Numbered from the stretch's first letter, positions 26,188 through 42,867 are shown. The stretch is DNA of 64,000 nt from Tautonia sociabilis (GCF_003977685.1 NZ_RYZH01000007.1:1-64000), one strand, 5' to 3'. Program-made: numbers and translations. The notes: generated from the letters alone by a model not told the origin.

Positions 26188-26363
26188 GGGACGCGCCCTC
26201 CCTTGTCCGCCCTCGAGGCCGGAGGCCGACCGCCCTCGGCGAGCGCGACTCGATCAGTCTCACCCCGACCCTCTTGAGAGATGAGGCCGTCATCTCGCTT
26301 CGGGAGGAAACGGAATTCCCGATCGCTGGCGGCGTCTCGAGCTCTTGAAATGAAGGCGGCCCG

Positions 26364-26392
26364 CCTCTCCCGTCGCGAGGAGCGGGGAGAGG
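26364..26392 (-). terminator. Hairpin downstream of rpoC
   Basis: An 8-bp perfect inverted repeat, CCTCTCCC at 26364-26371 and GGGAGAGG at 26385-26392, lies about 40 nt after the rpoC stop. There is no strong U-run. Confidence 0.45.
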
Positions 26393-26432
26393 AGGGCCGA
26401 CTGGGGTCGTCACCGGATCGAGACGCGGAGGG

Positions 26433-30710
<4,278 letters not shown>

Positions 30711-31431
30711 GCTCACGGGAATCGCTCCTCTGCACGCCCTCGGGGGGGGGTGCACTTCGCGGGTGGGGTGTCAAGCGGCTCGCGGGGGGTTCGCCAGCGT
30801 CCCGGCGTTTCGATCGTTCCGAACGGAACCGGCCCGGCCCGGTTCGTTTTCGTCCCCCGTTCGCAGTCGGTCGGTCGTTCGATCGGAGGGATCAGGCGCG
30901 ATCGGCTGGAGTCGGCCTGGCGTTGCGTCGCTTCGATCCGGCGACGGGCCGGTCCCGGCGACCGGCCTCGGGGGCCCGAGCGGGGTCGGGCTCGGCCCGG
31001 GGCACCCCCCAGCGGGGCGGGTCAGACCCGGGGGTGCCTGCTGGCAACGGCGAACAGGCCGACGCCCCTTCCCCCGTCCGAAGCCGGGTCGGGCTCGGCC
31101 TCCGGGTCGTCCCTGACCGTCGCTCGGCCCGCCCCCGCAGGGGGCGGCTCAGTTCGTCGTCGGTGGCGATGATGGTGCTGCTGCTGCATGCGGCGCGCGG
31201 GACGCCGACACCCGCCGTCGAGCGACGTCCTCGGCGATTCCGCGAGGGGGATCTGGGCACTGGCGGCTCCGGGCTCTCCTGCCATTGGAGTCGGCATCCG
31301 GCAATTTTAGCGGCCGGCCCCGGGAAGTCCAAGGGAAATCCGCTTGACAGGGTGGATTTCGTCGAAGGCGATGGCGAGGGGGAGGGGGCGGCCCCGGGCT
31401 CGGGGGCGCCCCAACTCCCGATGGCCGCCGG
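30711..31431. other. Unusually long rpoB-rpoC spacer
   Basis: In most bacteria rpoB and rpoC are separated by less than 100 bp; here it is 721 bp. The stretch contains no credible gene (frames across it give Arg/Pro-rich low-complexity products), but it does contain the promoter at 31304-31332. The remaining 590 nt form a GC-rich leader of rpoC, ending with the AGGAG ribosome site. Confidence 0.7.
31304..31332 (-). promoter_or_regulatory. Predicted sigma-70 promoter for rpoC
   Basis: On the minus strand TTGGAC (31327-31332) and TAAAAT (31304-31309) are separated by exactly 17 bp. Each hexamer has one mismatch or less at the key positions of the housekeeping consensus, and the pair is the best in the window's core region. 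Transcription would begin near 31297 and give a leader of about 590 nt before rpoC. Confidence 0.65.
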
Positions 31432-35136
<3,705 letters not shown>

Positions 35137-35560
35137 CGGGTCGCGCTCCTCGAGGGGAGATGAAAGGCGGGCGCCGCCTCGGGCAATCGGGCGTCGGGTC
35201 GGACGGCCCCCCAGGGCGATCGGTCTTGGCCTCCGGCGGTCGGAGGGAGGGGGTGGGGCCTCGACCCGGGGGCGTGATCCGACCGGCTTCGAGCCGGCCC
35301 GGGGCGGGCGTCCGGGGCCCCGGTGCCGGGCGGCGCGCCGGCGTGCCCCGGGCGGTCCGGGAAGGGCGCCCGATCCGTCGAGGGCGCCGGCCGGGCCGGC
35401 CGGGGCGGTCTGGTTGGTGGGTTGCCTCGGGGCCAGCCGGGCCCCCGGCGGCGGCGTTCGCCGTCCGACGCCCCGGGCCGGGCCGCCATCGACCGCGGCG
35501 CCGGCGATCGGACGGGCCCCGGCCCGCGGCCGGAGCCGGGGCCGGTCCCGGGGAGGGGGC
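35137..35560. other. rplL-rpoB spacer
   Basis: This 424-bp stretch between rplL and rpoB contains no gene. It is extremely GC-rich with many short inverted repeats, which is where other bacteria place an attenuator that lowers rpoB transcription relative to the ribosomal proteins. I could not identify one specific terminator or promoter. Confidence 0.4.
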
Positions 35561-35977
35561 TCACTTGATGCTGGCGGTGCCGCCGGCCTCCTCGAGCTCC
35601 TTCTTCAGCTTCTCGGCGTCCTCCTTGGAGATGCCGGTCTTGATCGGCTTCGGGGCGCCGTCGACCAGCTCCTTGGCCTCCTTCAGGCCCAGGGCGGTGG
35701 CCGCGCGGACGACCTTGATCACCTGGATCTTCTGGGCGCCGGCGTTCTCCAGGATGACGTCGAACTCGGTCTTCTCGGCGGCGGCGGGGGCGGCATCACC
35801 GCCGCCTCCGGTCGCCGGCCCGGCCACGGCGACGGCCGCGGCGGCCGCCTTGATGCCGTGGACCTCCTCGAGGTAGTCGCCCAGGGCCTTGGCCTCCAGG
35901 ACGGTCAGCTTGACGATCGACTCGCCGAGGGTCTTGATGTTCTCGGCGAACTCGCGGGCGGGGGCGTCGGTGGCCAT
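35561..35977 (-). CDS. rplL: Ribosomal protein L7/L12
   Basis: The acidic stalk protein of the large ribosomal subunit, 138 residues. The N-terminal dimerisation segment ([20 protein letters not shown]) is followed by a Gly/Ala hinge ([20 protein letters not shown]) and the C-terminal factor-binding domain ending [15 protein letters not shown]. The conserved [20 protein letters not shown] block is intact. An AGGA lies about 10 nt before the ATG. The spacer to rplJ is 180 bp. Confidence 0.97.
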   Translation of the reverse strand: MATDAPAREFAENIKTLGESIVKLTVLEAKALGDYLEEVHGIKAAAAAVAVAGPATGGGGDAAPAAAEKTEFDVILENAGAQKIQVIKVVRAATALGLKEAKELVDGAPKPIKTGISKEDAEKLKKELEEAGGTASIK

Positions 35978-36157
35978 TGTGCGGCGGTCCTTTCGTTCGA
36001 GCGTTCGTTCGGGCCGTCTCGGCGGGTCTCGGCGCCGGTCGGCCGGTCGAGGTGGAGGGAGTGGGGGTCGCGGTGGCGCTCCCGATGCCCGGGGCCTTCC
36101 GCTCCCCCGTCAACGCAACGAGTGAGTCGGCAGGGGATCGATCCGATCGCGGGCGGG

Positions 36158-36736
36158 TCAGCCCGCGGCCTCGGCGTTAGCCGGGGCGGCCTCGGCGTCG
36201 GCTTCGGCTCCCTCGGCGATCGAGCGGAGCTGCCCGAGCAGGCCGGAGGCCGGAGCGTTGGCCAGGCTGACGATCCGCTGGGCGGGAGCCAGGGCCAGGC
36301 CGGCGACCCGGGCGATCAGCTCCTCCCGGCTCGGCAGCTTGGTGATATCCTCAACCTCGTCGGGGGAGATCACCACGCCGTCGACGGCGCCGCCCTTGAT
36401 CCTGGGCTTCTGCTCCTTCTTGGTCGCCTCGGCGAGCTTCTTGACCTGGCTGGAGATCTCCTTGGCCAGTTCGGCAACGCCGTCGCCGCCCCAGGCGGCC
36501 ACGCTCGGTCCGCTGAGGTACTGGCGGAGGCCGCCCAGCCCCATCTCCTCGAAGATGCGGCCGGCCAGGCTGTTCTTGAGCACCTTGATGCGGATCGACT
36601 TCTTGCGGAGGTCGCTCCGCAGCTGGGTTTCGCTGATGGCGTCCAGGCCGCCCAGGTCGAGCAATAGCACCGACCGCGTCCCGTCCAGCTCGCGGCGGAG
36701 CTGGTCCATCATCAGCTCTTTGACGTACTTGCTCAT
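36158..36736 (-). CDS. rplJ: Ribosomal protein L10
   Basis: The stalk base protein of the large subunit, 192 residues. It has the L10 pattern: an N-terminal MSKYVKELMMDQLRREL, LRKKSIRIKVLKNSLAGRIF, a central LSGPSVAAWGGDGV segment and REELIARVAGLALAPAQRIV; the Ala/Glu-rich tail is the L7/L12-binding part. In other bacteria L10 with L7/L12 represses its own operon through the mRNA leader; no leader structure can be proved here. It follows rplA by 55 bp. Confidence 0.97.
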   Translation of the reverse strand: MSKYVKELMMDQLRRELDGTRSVLLLDLGGLDAISETQLRSDLRKKSIRIKVLKNSLAGRIFEEMGLGGLRQYLSGPSVAAWGGDGVAELAKEISSQVKKLAEATKKEQKPRIKGGAVDGVVISPDEVEDITKLPSREELIARVAGLALAPAQRIVSLANAPASGLLGQLRSIAEGAEADAEAAPANAEAAG

Positions 36737-36791
36737 CGGTTCATCGTCGGCCGGGGGCCGCCTCCAGGTGGGTTCCGGGCCTCGGCTCAGG

Positions 36792-37469
36792 TCAGGCGAC
36801 GACCCGGATGCCCGGGCTCATCGTGGCCGACACGGTGACCGACCGGATGTACTGCCCCTTGGCGGCGGCCGGCTTGACCATCTTGAGGTGGTTCAGAAAC
36901 GCCTGGATGTTCTCGATCAGCCGCTGCTCGTCGAAGCTCAGCTTGCCGACCGGGGCGGCGACGTTGCCCCCCTTGTCGTTGCGGAACTCGATCTTGCCAG
37001 CCTTGAACTCGCGGACCGCCGAGGCGATGTCCGTCGTCACGGTACCCGACCGCGGCGAGGGCATCAGGCCCCTCGGCCCGAGCACTCGGCCCAGCGGGCC
37101 CACGATCCCCATGACGTCCGGCGTGGCCAGGGCCACGTCGAAGTCCATGTTGCCCGCCTTGACCTGGGCGGCCAGGTCGTCGGCCCCGACGAGATCGGCG
37201 CCGGCCTCCCGGGCCTTCTCGGCGTTCTCGCCCTGGGCGAAGACCGCCACGCGGACGCTCTTGCCGATGCCGTGCGGCAGGGCCACCGACCCGCGCACGT
37301 TCTGGTCGCTCTGCCTGGGGTCGATCCCCAGGTTCGTCGAGACCTCGACGGTCTGGTCGAACTTGGTGGTGCCGAACTTCTTCAGCGCCGCGACCGCCTC
37401 CTCCAACGATAGCGGCCCCGAGGGGACCATCGCCATCAGGGCGCGAAAGCGCTTCGAATGCTTGGGCAC
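36792..37469 (-). CDS. rplA: Ribosomal protein L1
   Basis: L1 of the large ribosomal subunit, 225 residues, with a GTG start. The evidence for the start is [10 protein letters not shown] directly after it and AGGAG 7 nt upstream; longer in-frame sequence upstream is low complexity. Motifs: [60 protein letters not shown] and a normal C-terminal region. In many bacteria L1 represses the rplK-rplA mRNA; the 259-bp spacer before it contains a hairpin (37558-37584). Confidence 0.96.
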   Translation of the reverse strand: MPKHSKRFRALMAMVPSGPLSLEEAVAALKKFGTTKFDQTVEVSTNLGIDPRQSDQNVRGSVALPHGIGKSVRVAVFAQGENAEKAREAGADLVGADDLAAQVKAGNMDFDVALATPDVMGIVGPLGRVLGPRGLMPSPRSGTVTTDIASAVREFKAGKIEFRNDKGGNVAAPVGKLSFDEQRLIENIQAFLNHLKMVKPAAAKGQYIRSVTVSATMSPGIRVVA

Positions 37470-37557
37470 GATCGCTCTCCTGTGCGGGGAAAGCTGCCGC
37501 CACGGCCGGGCGTCCGGCGGCCCGGAGCGGGGCCGCAGGGGTTCCGGTGCTCCCGTG

Positions 37558-37584
37558 GCCCGCCGAGGGCCTCCCCCGGCGGGC
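37558..37584 (-). promoter_or_regulatory. Hairpin in the rplK-rplA spacer
   Basis: An 8-bp perfect inverted repeat GCCCGCCG/CGGCGGGC with an 11-nt loop lies about 90 bp upstream of the rplA start. It may be an attenuator or an mRNA-processing structure; its role is not determined by sequence alone. Confidence 0.35.
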
Positions 37585-37728
37585 GGTCGCGCCGGGGCGG
37601 GATGGCCGGCCCCCCCCTCCGAGGGGACCGGCCGGTGATTCAAACCGTGTCGATGCCGGCTCCAGAGCGCCGATGCCCGGTCAGCCAACCCGACGGCGCC
37701 GAGGCCGGCCGGGAGCCCTCGCCGGGCA

Positions 37729-38154
37729 TCAGCCCTTGATCTCCACCCCCATGCTCCTGGCCGTGCCGGCGATCAGCCGCATGGCGTGGTCGATGTCCCG
37801 GGCATTCATGTCCTGGAACTTGGTCTCGGCGATCTTCCGGACCTGGTCGATGGTGACGGTGCCGACCTTGGTCTTGTGCGGCTCGGCAGATCCGGAGGCG
37901 ATCCCCGCGGCCTGCTTCAGCAGGACGGCGGCCGGCGGGCTCTTGGTGATGAACTCGAAGCTGCGGTCGTTGTAGACCGTGATCTCGACGGGGATCGTCG
38001 TCCCCTTCATGTCCTTGGTCCGTTCGTTGAACTGCATCACGAACTGACCAATGTTCACGCCGTGCTGGCCCAGCGCCGGGCCGACCGGCGGGGCCGGAGT
38101 GGCCGAGCCGCCGGGGCACTGAAGCTTGATCTTGGCCGTGACCGTCTTCGCCAT
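37729..38154 (-). CDS. rplK: Ribosomal protein L11
   Basis: L11 of the GTPase-associated centre of the large subunit, 141 residues, which is the normal length. The sequence runs from [20 protein letters not shown] through the conserved [20 protein letters not shown] and the C-terminal rRNA-binding domain with [11 protein letters not shown] and [15 protein letters not shown]. The ATG is preceded by GGAG. A 150-bp spacer with a 15-bp direct repeat separates it from nusG. Confidence 0.97.
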   Translation of the reverse strand: MAKTVTAKIKLQCPGGSATPAPPVGPALGQHGVNIGQFVMQFNERTKDMKGTTIPVEITVYNDRSFEFITKSPPAAVLLKQAAGIASGSAEPHKTKVGTVTIDQVRKIAETKFQDMNARDIDHAMRLIAGTARSMGVEIKG

Positions 38155-38176
38155 CGCTCTTGCGCTCCGAGGCAGT

Positions 38177-38206
38177 GGGCAGTAGGCAGGGGGGCAGTAG
38201 GCAGGG
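38177..38206 (-). repeat. 15-bp direct repeat in the nusG-rplK spacer
   Basis: Two adjacent copies of GGGCAGTAGGCAGGG at 38177-38191 and 38192-38206, with a partial copy in front (38170-38176). The repeat lies just upstream of the rplK ribosome site on the minus strand. Its length variation could alter the leader, but nothing shows a regulatory function. Confidence 0.8.
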
Positions 38207-38304
38207 GGAGGGGGAAGCGAAACAGTCGGAGCGGACGGTTCGATCGCTCGGCAACGGTCCTCGCCGGCGACGCCGACGGCCGGCCGAGCGCTCCGACGCG
38301 CGCA

Positions 38305-39180
38305 TCAGACCCGCTCGACCTGCCAGTATTCCAGGTCCACCGGGGTCGGCCGGTTGAAGATGATGAGCATGACCTTGACCAGACCGCGCGCCTCGATGAC
38401 CTCCTCGACGTTCCCCTCGAAGTTCTCGAAGGGGCCTTCCTTGATCTTGACGCGGTCGCCGCGCTCGAGGTCGATCTTGGGGACGGCCTTGGACTCGCCC
38501 GGCTCCTCGGGCTTGAGGATCTTGTCGATCTCGGCCTGGCTCATCGGCGTCGGGGTGCCGTGGGCGCCGACGAAGTCTCCCACACCGGGAGTCTCCCGCA
38601 CCACGAACCAGGTCTTCTCGTTCAGCTCCATGTGGACCATGATGTAGCCGGGGTAGCTCTTGCGCTCGACCGTCCGCTTCTTGTTGTTGCGAATCTCGGT
38701 GACCTTCTCCTTGGGCACGACGATCTGGTCGAAGTAGCGTTCGAGCGCCTCGATCTTCACCCGGCGCTCCAGGGCCGCCTTGATCGTGTCCTCCCGGCCG
38801 CTCTGGACTTTCAGGACGTACCAGACAAGGTTCGGGGGAGGCTCGTCGTCGTCCTTCTCCCCGATCCCGATGCCGACCTCCGGCTCGTCGGGTTCCTGCG
38901 CGCCTTCCCCCTCGGCCGCGTCAGCCCTGGCGGGATCGCGGCGGGCGTGCGCCGTCGAGGCGGCCGGTTCGGCGTCCTCCGGCTCACCTCCGATCTCGTC
39001 ATCCTCCCCGGCCACGTCGCCCGGGGGCGTGCCGCCGTCGGGGGCCGATTCCTCGACTTCGTAGAGATTCGACGGGCCGATCGCCGACCCGGCGTCCGGC
39101 TCGGGCGTCGGACCGGGTTCGGTCGGCTCCGCCCCGGGGACCGGCTCGGGCTCGTCGTGTTCGTCGGGCGTCGTACTCAT
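38305..39180 (-). CDS. nusG: Transcription antitermination factor NusG with acidic N-terminal extension
   Basis: NusG couples RNA polymerase to Rho and the ribosome. The 291-residue protein is longer than the usual 180 because of an N-terminal extension of about 117 residues, rich in Asp, Glu and Pro. The NGN domain starts near LVWYVLKVQSGRED and has KSYPGYIMVHMELNEKTWFV; the KOW domain follows with GDRVKIKEGPFENFEG. The acidic tail could act as a charged linker or competitor for nucleic acid (inference). The stop lies 150 bp from rplK. The start is the ATG before STTPDEH; no internal start fits the NGN domain better. Confidence 0.95.
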   Translation of the reverse strand: MSTTPDEHDEPEPVPGAEPTEPGPTPEPDAGSAIGPSNLYEVEESAPDGGTPPGDVAGEDDEIGGEPEDAEPAASTAHARRDPARADAAEGEGAQEPDEPEVGIGIGEKDDDEPPPNLVWYVLKVQSGREDTIKAALERRVKIEALERYFDQIVVPKEKVTEIRNNKKRTVERKSYPGYIMVHMELNEKTWFVVRETPGVGDFVGAHGTPTPMSQAEIDKILKPEEPGESKAVPKIDLERGDRVKIKEGPFENFEGNVEEVIEARGLVKVMLIIFNRPTPVDLEYWQVERV

Positions 39181-39255
39181 CCGGCAGCAGGGGTTGAAAG
39201 GTAGGGTCGGAGGGAGGGCCCGCGGTCATCGGACGGTCGGGAACGAGCGACCGGA

Positions 39256-39783
39256 TCAGCCGGCCGACCCGATCGCCTCGCCGGTGCCGGCCGAGACGTT
39301 GAGCACGCCGATCTGGTTGAGCAGGAACATCCAGAGCTGGTCGATACCGAAGAGGAACAGCGAGATCACCAGCACCGTCACCAGCACGACGGCCGTCGCC
39401 CGCTTCAGGTCCTCCCGGCTGATCCAGGAGACCTTGTTCATCTCGGCCTGGGTGGCGATCAGGAAGTCGGCGAAGGGAGGGTAGTGGACCAGCCGGAAGC
39501 TGAGCCAGGCGAAGGCGGCGGCCAGGGCGCCGGAGAGCCCGTAGCGGAAGTAGACCCCCTGCCCCTCGAGCGTCTCCGAGAGGCGCCAGACGCCGACCAG
39601 CAGCAGCGCCCCGCTGCCGATCCCGGTCCAGAGCCGGGAGTGCCAGCCCTGCATGGGCTTGTACAGGCTCGAGCTCAGCAACGTGGCCACGAACTGGTTG
39701 GACCGCTTCCCGCCGGACTTGCCCGCCTTGGGCGCGGACTTCGACGAGCGGGGCTCCGCCGCCTCATCCTTCACCTTGCCCAT
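39256..39783 (-). CDS. secE: Preprotein translocase subunit SecE, three-helix form
   Basis: SecE clamps SecY in the Sec translocon. The 175-residue protein is long for the family; like the E. coli form it has three hydrophobic segments (about 50-70, 75-95 and 140-165) instead of one. The conserved amphipathic block is [20 protein letters not shown], containing the WISRED part. The N-terminus is basic and Ser/Lys-rich. GGAGGAG lies 8 nt before the ATG. It is placed between tRNA-Trp and nusG as in many bacteria, but no rpmG is present between tuf and secE. Confidence 0.92.
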   Translation of the reverse strand: MGKVKDEAAEPRSSKSAPKAGKSGGKRSNQFVATLLSSSLYKPMQGWHSRLWTGIGSGALLLVGVWRLSETLEGQGVYFRYGLSGALAAAFAWLSFRLVHYPPFADFLIATQAEMNKVSWISREDLKRATAVVLVTVLVISLFLFGIDQLWMFLLNQIGVLNVSAGTGEAIGSAG

Positions 39784-40010
39784 CGCCCGCCTCCTCCCCG
39801 GATGCCCTGGCCCTGAACGTCGTCATCCCCCTCGTCCGCCGATCGCGTCGGGATCCCCCCCGGCCGGCATCATCACGGGCCCGGGGACCGATGGGGATCG
39901 CGTCCCCCGTCCGGCCCTCGGGCCCGTCGAGCCGGACGGGTCGGCCCGGGAGACCAGCCCCGGGGCGGCTCGGTGCCCAAAGGGCGCCGGTCCGGCGAGT
40001 GGATGAGAAG

Positions 40011-40083
40011 CACGAGCGGAGGGAATCGAACCCCCAACCCCCGGTTTTGGAGACCGGTGCTCTACCAGTTGAGCTACGCTCGT
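40011..40083 (-). tRNA. tRNA-Trp (CCA)
   Basis: A 73-nt cloverleaf with acceptor ACGAGCG/CGCTCGT, the D-arm TAGCTCAACTGGTAGAGCA, anticodon stem CCGGT/ACCGG and loop CTCCAAA, giving the anticodon CCA, and a GGTTCGATTCC T-arm. The discriminator base is G, as expected for Trp. CCA is not encoded. It lies between tuf and secE, a usual location for this tRNA. Confidence 0.97.
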
Positions 40084-40088
40084 CCGTT

Positions 40089-40107
40089 GCCGGGCACCCC
40101 GCCCGGC
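40089..40107 (-). promoter_or_regulatory. Short perfect hairpin just upstream of tRNA-Trp
   Basis: GCCGGGC/GCCCGGC with a 5-nt loop ends 5 nt before the 5' end of tRNA-Trp on the minus strand. Its closeness to the tRNA suggests a processing signal (inference). Confidence 0.4.
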
Positions 40108-40134
40108 TGGGGTGGTCCCCGAGGGGGCCCGATG

Positions 40135-40199
40135 GGATCGGACACCCCGGTCGGCGCGGCTCGCCGTCAAAGCGGGCCGCGCCGGCCGGGGTGCGATCC
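40135..40199 (-). terminator. Very long hairpin downstream of tuf
   Basis: Between the tuf stop and tRNA-Trp lies a 24-bp stem. The arms (40135-40160 and 40176-40199) pair along their whole length except for one 2-nt bulge and one G-U pair, around a 15-nt loop. It begins 27 nt after the tuf stop. There is no U-run on the minus-strand side, so it may be a Rho-assisted terminator, a processing site or an mRNA-stabilising element that uncouples tuf from tRNA-Trp and secE. Confidence 0.7.
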
Positions 40200-40226
40200 G
40201 ACCAGATTCGCGCCGGGGGCCGACGG

Positions 40227-41438
40227 TCACTCGATGATCTTGGTCACGACGCCGGCGCCGACGGTCTTGCCACCCTCTCGGATGGCGAAGCGGAGGTTTT
40301 CCTCCATGGCGATCGGGGCGATCAGCTCCACCGTCATCTTGATGTTGTCGCCTGGCATGCACATCTCGGCCTCGCTGCCGTCCTCGGACAGCAGATTGAC
40401 GATCGTGCCGGTGACGTCGGTGGTGCGGAAGTAGAACTGCGGCCGATAGTTCTTGAAGAACGGGGTGTGGCGGCCGCCCTCGTCCTTGGAGAGGACGTAG
40501 ACCTCGGCCTCGAACTTGGTGTGCGGGGTGATCGAGCCCGGCTTGCAGATGACCTGGCCGCGCTCGAGCTGGTTCTTCTCCACGCCTCGCAGCAGCAGGC
40601 CGACGTTGTCGCCCGCCTGCCCTTCGTCGAGCGTCTTTTGGAACATCTCGACGCCAGTGACGGTTGTGTCCATCGTCGTGCCGAAGCCGATGATCTGGAC
40701 CTTGTCGCCGACCTTGACGATCCCGCGATCGATCTTGCCGGTGCCCACCGTGCCGCGGCCCTTGATCGAGAAGACGTCCTCGACGGGCATGAGGAACGGC
40801 TTGTCAATGTCGCGGACCGGGTCCGGGATGTAGCTGTCCATCGCGGCCACCAGCTCGAGGATGGGCTTGGCGGCGGTTTCGTCGGTCGGGTTGTCGTAGG
40901 CCGGCTTGGCGGAGCCGCGGATGATCGGGATCTCGTCGCCGGGGAACTTGTAGTGCGACAGCAGGTCGCGGAGCTCGAACTCGACCAGCTCCAGCAGCTC
41001 CTCGTCGTCGACCAGGTCGACCTTGTTCAGGAAGACCACCAGGGCCGGCACGCCGACCTGCCGGGCCAGCAGGATGTGCTCCCGGGTCTGGGGCATCGGG
41101 CCATCGGCGGCGGAGACCACCAGGATCGCACCGTCCATCTGGGCGGCGCCGGTGATCATGTTCTTGATGTAGTCGGCGTGCCCCGGGCAGTCGATATGGG
41201 CGTAGTGGCGGTTCTCGCTCTCGTACTCGACGTGCGAGACGGCGATCGTAACCGTCTTGGTCGCGTCTCGGACCGTCCCCCCCTTGGCGATGTCGGCGTA
41301 GGACTTGGTTTGGGCGCCGCCTCGGGCCCCGAGCACCGCCAGCAAGGCGGCCGTCAGGGTCGTCTTGCCGTGGTCGATATGCCCGATCGTGCCGACGTTC
41401 ACGTGCGGCTTGGTCCGAACGAAGGTTTCCTTGGCCAT
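40227..41438 (-). CDS. tuf: Elongation factor Tu
   Basis: EF-Tu carries aminoacyl-tRNA to the ribosome. The 403-residue protein has the P-loop [12 protein letters not shown] (residues 19-30), [20 protein letters not shown], the NKVDLVDD guanine motif and domains 2 and 3 up to a normal C-terminus. Switch I differs from the usual RGITINTSHV: here it is [13 protein letters not shown], with the Mg-binding Thr (T64) kept but the Arg-Gly replaced by Lys-Thr. A similar form is typical of planctomycetes from memory; other bacteria have RGIT. The gene follows four tRNA genes with which it is probably co-transcribed. GGGAAG is the ribosome site. Confidence 0.97.
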   Translation of the reverse strand: MAKETFVRTKPHVNVGTIGHIDHGKTTLTAALLAVLGARGGAQTKSYADIAKGGTVRDATKTVTIAVSHVEYESENRHYAHIDCPGHADYIKNMITGAAQMDGAILVVSAADGPMPQTREHILLARQVGVPALVVFLNKVDLVDDEELLELVEFELRDLLSHYKFPGDEIPIIRGSAKPAYDNPTDETAAKPILELVAAMDSYIPDPVRDIDKPFLMPVEDVFSIKGRGTVGTGKIDRGIVKVGDKVQIIGFGTTMDTTVTGVEMFQKTLDEGQAGDNVGLLLRGVEKNQLERGQVICKPGSITPHTKFEAEVYVLSKDEGGRHTPFFKNYRPQFYFRTTDVTGTIVNLLSEDGSEAEMCMPGDNIKMTVELIAPIAMEENLRFAIREGGKTVGAGVVTKIIE

Positions 41439-41632
41439 CGGTTGCTTCCCGTCGTCTCCTGGTCCTGGAACGCGAGGTGGGGGGTCCGCCCGTCTCCTCG
41501 CGCGTCCGAATGTTCCGGCCGCGTCCCGAGCCGGGTCGGGAGTCCGCCGGAAGTCGGACGGCGCGGGCCTGGGGGGTTCATCATGCCGAACTGGTGTGAT
41601 CCATCCTTTTTGTCATTCACGTCGCTTGAGAG

Positions 41633-41705
<73 letters not shown>

Positions 41706-41807
41706 GTGATGAGGGGGGCAAGTCTTGGGGTCGGCGGCGCCTCGCTGGAGAGGGGGGAGGGATCGCGACGCTTCGGCTGGGCCGTCGAGGGACAATCATC
41801 TCGGGAG

Positions 41808-41878
41808 AGCGGGTGATGGGAATCGAACCCACGCAGCCTGCTTGGAAGGCAGGGGCTCTACCACTGAGCTACACCCGC
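41808..41878 (-). tRNA. tRNA-Gly (TCC)
   Basis: A 71-nt cloverleaf with acceptor GCGGGTG/CACCCGC, anticodon stem CCTGC/GCAGG, loop CTTCCAA giving TCC, and a GGGTTCGATTCCC T-arm. CCA is not encoded. It corresponds in order to E. coli glyT. Confidence 0.97.
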
Positions 41879-41997
41879 GTTTGGCCTCGGGGCGGCCCGG
41901 GAGACGGCGGAAGGTCGAGGGTCGTCTTGCGTGTCCTCCTCAGCATCGTCCCCCCGGGCAGTCGGGGCTTCGAACCGGTCGGCCGCTCCGGGCCGGA

Positions 41998-42079
41998 TGG
42001 GTGGTGCAGGATTCGAACCTGCGAAGGCAGTGCCACCAGATTTACAGTCTGGCCCCTTTGACCGCTTGGGTAACCACCC
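41998..42079 (-). tRNA. tRNA-Tyr (GTA)
   Basis: An 82-nt class II cloverleaf with acceptor GGGTGGT/ACCACCC, anticodon stem CCAGA/TCTGG, loop CTGTAAA giving GTA, and a long variable arm. Discriminator A fits Tyr. CCA is not encoded. It corresponds in order to E. coli tyrU. Confidence 0.97.
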
Positions 42080-42137
42080 GATTCGTTCCACCCGGGAAAT
42101 CCGCTGACCCTGGTTTCGAGGCGAAGCGGCCCGGCAG

Positions 42138-42210
42138 AGCTGGCGGTGAGACTCGAACTCACAACCTACGGTTTACAAGACCGTTGCTCTGCCAGTTGAG
42201 CTACGCCAGC
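42138..42210 (-). tRNA. tRNA-Thr (TGT)
   Basis: A 73-nt cloverleaf with acceptor GCTGGCG/CGCCAGC, anticodon stem ACGGT/ACCGT, loop CTTGTAA giving TGT, and a T-arm GAGTTCGAGTC. It is the first gene of the tRNA-tuf transcript, as thrU is in E. coli. A promoter lies at 42236-42264. Confidence 0.97.
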
Positions 42211-42867
42211 GTCCGAGGGGAAGCGGAAAAGTCAGAATGTATCCGCGACTCCGCCCGATTGCAAGCGAATTTTCGGCCAACCGGATCGAAGACGGGGTCG
42301 GACGGCGATCCTGGTCGCCCACGACCATGTTCGATCGATCGTACAACGACCGACCGGGACTCGGCAAGAGGGAACCTGTTTCTTCCCCACGAGTACCGGA
42401 CACGTTCGGCCGCCCGGCGGTTCGTCCCGATGGCGGGGCAGTCGCACGGAAACGCGCGTCGCCCCCATCTTCTGTGTGGGAGGCCGTGGCCACGATGCGA
42501 GCGATTCCTTGAAATGAGCGGGCCTGGGTTCTGTTCGACCACTTGACCTGGAACCACGAGGCCGGCTTCACTTCAGCATCCTTCTCCCACAAACACCTGG
42601 CTCGTCTCCGGTTGGCCGCTGGAGAGCACCCCGAATCCTGGGCGCTGGAACGGCCCTCGATCGGACGGGATCGCCGGGTCAGGGTTTCGGGACTTGACCC
42701 AGGGTCCTCAATCGTGGCGGGCGTCCCGTCGCCCGGCGACGAGGGGAGCCGCTTCACTCCGCGAGGGGCACGTCGTCGAGGAACCGGCCCAGCACTCGAG
42801 GGCCTCGGACAGGTCCGACGGTTCCCTGCCGCACCTGTCCAGGATTCGGGGAGCACGGCGATCGAGC
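42211..42867. other. Intergenic region upstream of the tRNA-tuf cluster
   Basis: Of this 657-bp region only the promoter at 42236-42264 is clear. The rest lies between the sigma-factor stop and the tRNA promoter on the same strand. It has a lower GC content than the surroundings from 42230 to 42600, which fits an upstream activating region for a strong stable-RNA promoter. No gene is supported; open frames crossing it run over tRNA genes. Confidence 0.5.
42236..42264 (-). promoter_or_regulatory. Predicted sigma-70 promoter of the tRNA-tuf cluster
   Basis: On the minus strand TTGCAA (42259-42264) and TACATT (42236-42241) are spaced by 17 bp. The start point would be near 42229, about 19 nt before tRNA-Thr(TGT). 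The spacing and the position before a stable-RNA transcript make this a good candidate. Confidence 0.65.

Noticed and set aside
30892..31332. Open frame in the rpoB-rpoC spacer
   Set aside because: The product is Arg/Pro-rich without motif or ribosome site, and it overlaps the predicted rpoC promoter.
31344..31349. Perfect TTGACA on the plus strand near the rpoC promoter
   Set aside because: The sequence 17 bp downstream is not a -10 box, and it points towards rpoB in the antisense direction.
39784..40226. Search for rpmG (L33) between secE and tuf
   Set aside because: Frames in both spacers were read; none resembles L33, and the larger space is taken by tRNA-Trp and the hairpin.
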